44,461 bases of DNA from Streptomyces ureilyticus (GTDB lineage Bacteria > Actinomycetota > Actinomycetes > Streptomycetales > Streptomycetaceae). The stretch lies in the NCBI RefSeq assembly GCF_011045025.1, contig NZ_JAAKZX010000067.1:1-44461 (forward strand), in the 5' to 3' direction. A model generated the notes under the pieces. The model was not told where the DNA came from and did no database searches. It worked only from the letters and a program-made list of their open reading frames with translations. Of this stretch, positions 41,283 to 44,461 are shown in pieces (position 1 is the first letter of the stretch; every line of letters begins with the position of its first letter). A program made the position numbers and the translations under genes.

Positions 41283-41609
41283 TTGTCCCGGTTCGGATTC
41301 CCCCCACGGGATCCGGCCGGGCGTCTGAGGACAGCGCCTGAATCGCTGTGATCTAAACGAGCAAAACCGTCGTGTACTGCGTACTGCTCTGTGTACTGCT
41401 GAACTTCGTGTACTGCTGCGAGTGCGGTCTGCCGGGACCCGTACGGGAGGGCCGCTCAAGCTCCCCGTGTACGTGTCCCGGCAACGCAGTCCGGGAACGT
41501 CCCCCAAGACATCCCCAGATGCCAGTCACGCCCCCCAAGACGCTTCTGACATCGCCAACTTAGACTCACGAACCCCTTCGAGGGTTACCTTCACTTCACT
41601 GTGATCTGC
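41283..41609. other. Non-coding region after the citrate synthase terminator
   Basis: I find no supported gene. It contains a cluster of short direct repeats: GTGTACTGC at 41372, GTACTGCTCT at 41381, and GTGTACTGCT at 41391 and 41408. A small hairpin AACCCCTTCGAGGGTT (41571-41586) follows. GC content falls towards the right end. Confidence 0.5.
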
Positions 41610-41716
41610 GTCTCTTGCATATGTCCTGAAGATGCACAAGAGACCCGATATCGCTATCGGAGCCCAAGCGTAAGGAAGATGCGCGAGCCTTGTGAAGAGC
41701 TTATGTGAGGCTCGCG
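41610..41716. ncRNA. Candidate structured RNA or composite terminator: three consecutive hairpins
   Basis: Three stems follow each other in an AT-richer stretch: GTCTCTTGCAT (41610-41620) with ATGCACAAGAGAC (41632-41644), 11 bp with a 2-nt bulge; CCGATA/TATCGG (41645-41660) with a 4-nt loop; and CGCGAGCCT (41682-41690) with AGGCTCGCG (41708-41716), 9 bp. The last lies 30 nt beyond the copA stop and may terminate it. The first two are not needed for either neighbour. From memory, unverified, an S. coelicolor small RNA called scr2736 has been reported near the citrate synthase locus. Strand is undetermined. Confidence 0.4.
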
Positions 41717-41746
41717 TCGGACTCCAGAGGTGTTCTTACTTCGACA

Positions 41747-44029
41747 TCACCGAAATGCCCGGAGTCGGAGACTGTTCGTCACCACGAACACCGAGGAGAA
41801 CGCCATCGCGGCGCCCGCGATCATCGGATTCAGCAGCCCCGCCGCGGCCAGCGGCAGCGCGGCCACGTTGTAGCCGAAGGCCCAGACGAGATTTCCCTTG
41901 ATCGTCGCGAGGGTCTTCCGCGACAGCCGGATCGCGTCCGCGGCCACCCGTAGATCCCCGCGTACGAGCGTCAGATCGCCCGCCTCGATCGCCGCGTCAG
42001 TTCCGGTGCCCATGGCAAGGCCCAGATCGGCGACAGCGAGCGCCGCCGCGTCGTTGACGCCGTCGCCGACCATCGCGACGGCCCGGCCCTCGGCCTGGAG
42101 CCGCCTGATCACCTCGACCTTGTCCTGCGGCAGCACCTCGGCGAACACGAACGCCTCGTCGATGCCGACCCGGCGCGCCACCGTCTCGGCGACGGTCCGG
42201 TTGTCCCCGGTCAGCAGGACGGGCGTCAGCCCCAGGGTGCGCAGCTCGCGGACCGCCTCGGCGCTGGTCTCCTTGACCGCGTCGGCGACGGTCACGACAC
42301 CGCGTGCCACTCCGTCCCAGGCGACGGCCACGGCGGTACGTCCCTCCGCCTCGGCCCGCGTCTTCAGTGCCGCCAGCTCGTCCGGCAGCGCGACACCGGC
42401 CTCGTCGAGCAGCCGCGTCCGTCCGACGAGCACCTCGTGCCCGTCGACGGTTCCGCGGACGCCGAGGCCCGCGACGTTCTCGAAGCCGGCGACGGCCAGG
42501 AGCGGCCCTGTGCTCCCCCACTCTCGGCTTCGCTCGAGCGGGGGGACCCCCATTTCTGCGCCCGCCGCGACGGCCTGGGCGATCGGGTGCTCGGAGGCGT
42601 GCTCCAGGGCGCCTGCGAGCCGCAGTACCTGCTTCTCGTCCGTGTCGGCGGCGACGTACACCTCCTGGAGGGTCATACGGCCGGTGGTGATCGTGCCGGT
42701 CTTGTCCAGGACGACCGTGTCGACGCGGCGTGTGGACTCCAGGACCTCGGGGCCCTTGATGAGGATGCCGAGCTGGGCGCCGCGGCCGGTGCCGACCATG
42801 AGGGCGGTGGGGGTGGCGAGGCCGAGGGCGCACGGGCAGGCGATGATCAGCACCGCGACGGCGGCCGTGAAGGCGGCGGTCAGCTCGTCCGTCATGCCGA
42901 GCCAGACGCCGAAGGTGGCGACGGCGATCAGCAGGACGGCGGGGACGAAGACGGCGGAGATCCGGTCGGCGAGGCGCTGCGCCTCGGCCTTCCCGTTCTG
43001 CGCGTCCTCCACGAGCTTCGCCATCCGCGCCAGCTGCGTGTCCGCGCCGACGCGGGTCGCCGCGACGACGAGCCTGCCGCCGGCGTTCACGGTCGCGCCC
43101 GTCACGGCGTCGCCGACGGTCACGTCCACCGGCACCGACTCGCCGGTCAGCATCGAGGCGTCGACCGCCGAGGCGCCCTCGACGACGGTGCCGTCGGTGG
43201 GGACCTTCTCGCCGGGCCGTACGACGAACTGGTCACCGACCCTGAGATCGGCAACGGGGAGGCGTATCTCCCGGCCGTCTCGCAGTACGGAGACATCCCT
43301 GGCGCCCAGTTCCATCAGGGCCCTCAGGGCCGCGCCCGAGCGCCGCTTGGCGCGGGCCTCCAGATAGCGGCCCAGGAGGATGAACGTGACGACTCCGGCG
43401 GCCACTTCGAGGTAGATCGTCGACGAGGCGTCCGCACGGGAGACGGTCAGGTCGAAGCCGTGCCGCATGCCCGGCATCCCCGCGTGGCCCCAGAACAGCG
43501 CCCACACCGACCAGCCGAAGGCGGCCAGCGTGCCGACGGAGACGAGTGTGTCCATGGTGGCCGCGCCGTGCCGGGCGTTCGTGAACGTCGCCCGGTGGAA
43601 CGGGAGTCCGCCCCAGACGACGACGGGCGCGGCGAGTGTCAGCGACAGCCACTGCCAGTTGTCGAACTGGAGTGTCGGGATCATGGAGAGGAGGACGACG
43701 GGGATCGCGAGCGCGGCGGAGACGGTCAGGCGCTCGCGGAGGGAGGCGAGTTCAGGGTCTTCGCGGGGTGCCGCTGCCGCCGTCTCGGGCTCCGGCTCTG
43801 GGGGTGCCGGTTCCTCCGCCGTGTAGCCGGTCTTCTCGACGGTGGCGATCAGGTCGGCGACGTGTATGCCGTCTCCGTACGAGACCTTCGCGCGCTCCGT
43901 CGCGAAGTTCACCATGGCGGTGACGCCGTCCATGCGGTTGAGCTTCTTCTCGACGCGGGCTGCGCAGGAGGCGCAGGTCATGCCGCCGATGGTGAGCTCG
44001 ACCTCGGCGGATGCCGCTGTGCTGCTCAA
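41747..44029 (-). CDS. copA: Copper-translocating P1B-type ATPase
   Basis: The protein has 760 residues. TTG 44029 follows GAGGG by 7 nt; that site overlaps the end of copZ. One N-terminal heavy-metal domain (GMTCASC, C19/C22) is followed by eight predicted membrane helices, an actuator domain (LTGESVP), the intramembrane metal site C398-P-C400, the phosphorylation motif D442KTGT, the HP motif (EHASEHPIAQ) and GDGVND. It exports Cu(I) from the cytosol using ATP. An extra segment at residue 493 (MGVPPLERSREWGS) lies in the nucleotide-binding domain and is encoded by a dispersed repeat that normal CopA proteins lack. It is expressed with copZ (9-nt gap). Confidence 0.96.
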   Translation of the reverse strand: MSSTAASAEVELTIGGMTCASCAARVEKKLNRMDGVTAMVNFATERAKVSYGDGIHVADLIATVEKTGYTAEEPAPPEPEPETAAAAPREDPELASLRERLTVSAALAIPVVLLSMIPTLQFDNWQWLSLTLAAPVVVWGGLPFHRATFTNARHGAATMDTLVSVGTLAAFGWSVWALFWGHAGMPGMRHGFDLTVSRADASSTIYLEVAAGVVTFILLGRYLEARAKRRSGAALRALMELGARDVSVLRDGREIRLPVADLRVGDQFVVRPGEKVPTDGTVVEGASAVDASMLTGESVPVDVTVGDAVTGATVNAGGRLVVAATRVGADTQLARMAKLVEDAQNGKAEAQRLADRISAVFVPAVLLIAVATFGVWLGMTDELTAAFTAAVAVLIIACPCALGLATPTALMVGTGRGAQLGILIKGPEVLESTRRVDTVVLDKTGTITTGRMTLQEVYVAADTDEKQVLRLAGALEHASEHPIAQAVAAGAEMGVPPLERSREWGSTGPLLAVAGFENVAGLGVRGTVDGHEVLVGRTRLLDEAGVALPDELAALKTRAEAEGRTAVAVAWDGVARGVVTVADAVKETSAEAVRELRTLGLTPVLLTGDNRTVAETVARRVGIDEAFVFAEVLPQDKVEVIRRLQAEGRAVAMVGDGVNDAAALAVADLGLAMGTGTDAAIEAGDLTLVRGDLRVAADAIRLSRKTLATIKGNLVWAFGYNVAALPLAAAGLLNPMIAGAAMAFSSVFVVTNSLRLRAFR
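42513..42553 (-). repeat. Dispersed 41-bp palindromic repeat, copy 2, in frame in copA
   Basis: Read on the minus (coding) strand it begins ATGGGGGTCCCCCCGCTCGA and ends GTGGGGGAG, the same length and ends as the copy at 11811-11851. It encodes MGVPPLERSREWGS from residue 493 of CopA, between the HP motif and the conserved GLGVRGTVDG strand of the nucleotide-binding domain. Confidence 0.75.
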
Positions 44030-44038
44030 GGTTGGCCC

Positions 44039-44263
44039 TCAGGCCGTGCCGACGAGTTCGAAGCCGGCCTCGTCGATCGCGGCGCGCACCGCGGCCTCGT
44101 CGAGCGGGCTGTCGGACACGACGGTGACCTCACCGGTCGAGGCGACGGCTTTCACCTCGCGTACGCCGGGGAGCGAGGAGAGCTCGCCTGCGACGGAGCC
44201 TTCGCAGTGGGCGCAGCTCATTCCGGTCACCTGGTAGGTGACGGTGACGGTCTGCTGGGTCAT
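44039..44263 (-). CDS. copZ: CopZ-like copper chaperone (heavy-metal-associated domain)
   Basis: The protein has 74 residues from ATG 44263, with GGAGC upstream. It is a single ferredoxin-like HMA domain with metal motif GMSCAHC (C17, C20) and the family's LSSLPGVREVKAV and EAGFELVG ends. It would carry Cu(I) to CopA, the next gene. The pair is controlled by a promoter whose spacer contains a CsoR-type operator. Confidence 0.94.
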   Translation of the reverse strand: MTQQTVTVTYQVTGMSCAHCEGSVAGELSSLPGVREVKAVASTGEVTVVSDSPLDEAAVRAAIDEAGFELVGTA

Positions 44264-44302
44264 GTCGTTGCTCCTTGGTGGGGCGGGTGGGGCTTTGCTC
44301 CC

Positions 44303-44331
44303 ACTGTACCCCTAGGGGGTATGCATCCCAA
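44303..44331 (-). promoter_or_regulatory. copZ-copA promoter with CsoR-type operator
   Basis: On the minus strand, TTGGGA (-35, 44331-44326) and TACAGT (-10, 44308-44303) are exactly 17 nt apart. The spacer and -10 edge contain the near-palindrome TACCCCTAGGGGGTA (44307-44321), matching the C/G-rich, TA-centred operators of CsoR copper repressors. CsoR bound here would block polymerase and release on Cu(I). No csoR gene is in the window. Confidence 0.75.
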
Positions 44332-44378
44332 GTGGGGGTCCGTCGTGGCTGAGGGCTCCCCGAGCGCCCATCAGGGGC

Positions 44379-44461
44379 GCGGGGAACTGTGCGGCAAGCC
44401 GCAACGCACCCGCAGCCGCGACGCAACGTGTCACCGCACCCCGGTAGGCGCACCCACCCAC
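44379..44461. repeat. Dispersed intergenic repeat, copy B (reaches the window edge)
   Basis: It begins GCGGGGAACTGTGCGGCAAG and contains ACCCGCAGCC, CGTGTCACC and GGTAGGCGC, aligning with copy A at 23621-23692. A hairpin-forming CCCCGAGCGCCC / GGGCGCGGGG sequence directly precedes it (from about 44358). The gene upstream of copZ lies beyond the edge. Confidence 0.65.

Noticed and set aside
41371..41420. CRISPR-like repeat array
   Set aside because: The GTGTACTGC units are only about 9-10 nt with irregular short gaps and there are no cas genes.
1..44461. Mobile element, prophage or biosynthetic gene cluster
   Set aside because: No transposase, integrase, phage structural gene, attachment-site pair or polyketide/peptide synthetase is visible; the only mobile-looking signals are the small dispersed repeats.

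Overview
The window is chromosomal DNA from a high-GC actinomycete, almost certainly Streptomyces. The signs are strongly G/C-biased third codon positions, frequent GTG and TTG starts, GTGA/ATGA stop-start overlaps, several Tat-type and lipoprotein signal peptides, a DUF5753-type protein, and dispersed GC-rich repeats. I see no rRNA, tRNA, CRISPR array, insertion sequence, prophage or origin. All calls rest on reading the translations, motifs and inverted repeats; no database search was run.

Layout. 0-9.9 kb holds mostly single genes: a 5'-truncated PucR regulator, an exported FG-GAP repeat protein, an exported endonuclease I, a LysR regulator, a lipoprotein, a metallo-beta-lactamase-fold hydrolase, a TetR regulator, a DUF5753 domain lacking its DNA-binding part, a TmrB-like P-loop protein and an exported phytase-like esterase. 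10.0-18.6 kb has a single-chain TMD-NBD-TMD-NBD ABC exporter with one degenerate and one canonical ATP site, a small exported protein, an exported S28 peptidase, a lipoprotein and a Tat-exported GH3 beta-N-acetylhexosaminidase. At 19.1-21.3 kb an exported flavin amine oxidase is translationally coupled to an exported RidA-type imine deaminase.

21.6-28.1 kb is a carbohydrate-type region: a HAD-phosphatase remnant, a sugar isomerase-like TIM barrel, a MarR-GNAT fusion, then a LacI repressor divergent from a three-gene overlapping operon (Gfo/Idh/MocA dehydrogenase, DUF993 aldolase-like protein, isomerase/epimerase). A palindromic operator lies next to a recognisable promoter. This operon is the best candidate for an uncharacterised pathway.

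28.3-31.0 kb carries a second metallo-beta-lactamase-fold protein, a frameshifted helix-turn-helix membrane protein and a beta-lactamase-like lipoprotein. 31.2-37.3 kb is a ribose operon, rbsR-rbsA-rbsC/B fusion-rbsK-rbsD, with two operators 22 bp apart at its head and an intrinsic terminator with a U-tract at its tail. RbsR, RbsA, RbsK and RbsD are joined by overlaps or short gaps, so repressor, importer, kinase and pyranase should be made together.

37.4-44.5 kb holds a RecD2-type helicase, citrate synthase with its terminator, an unexplained structured intergenic region, and a copper efflux pair (copZ-copA) with a CsoR-type operator inside the promoter spacer. Two features cross the gene layout: a 41-bp palindromic repeat inserted in the same reading frame in both the ABC exporter and CopA, and a longer intergenic repeat present at 23.6 kb and at the right edge.
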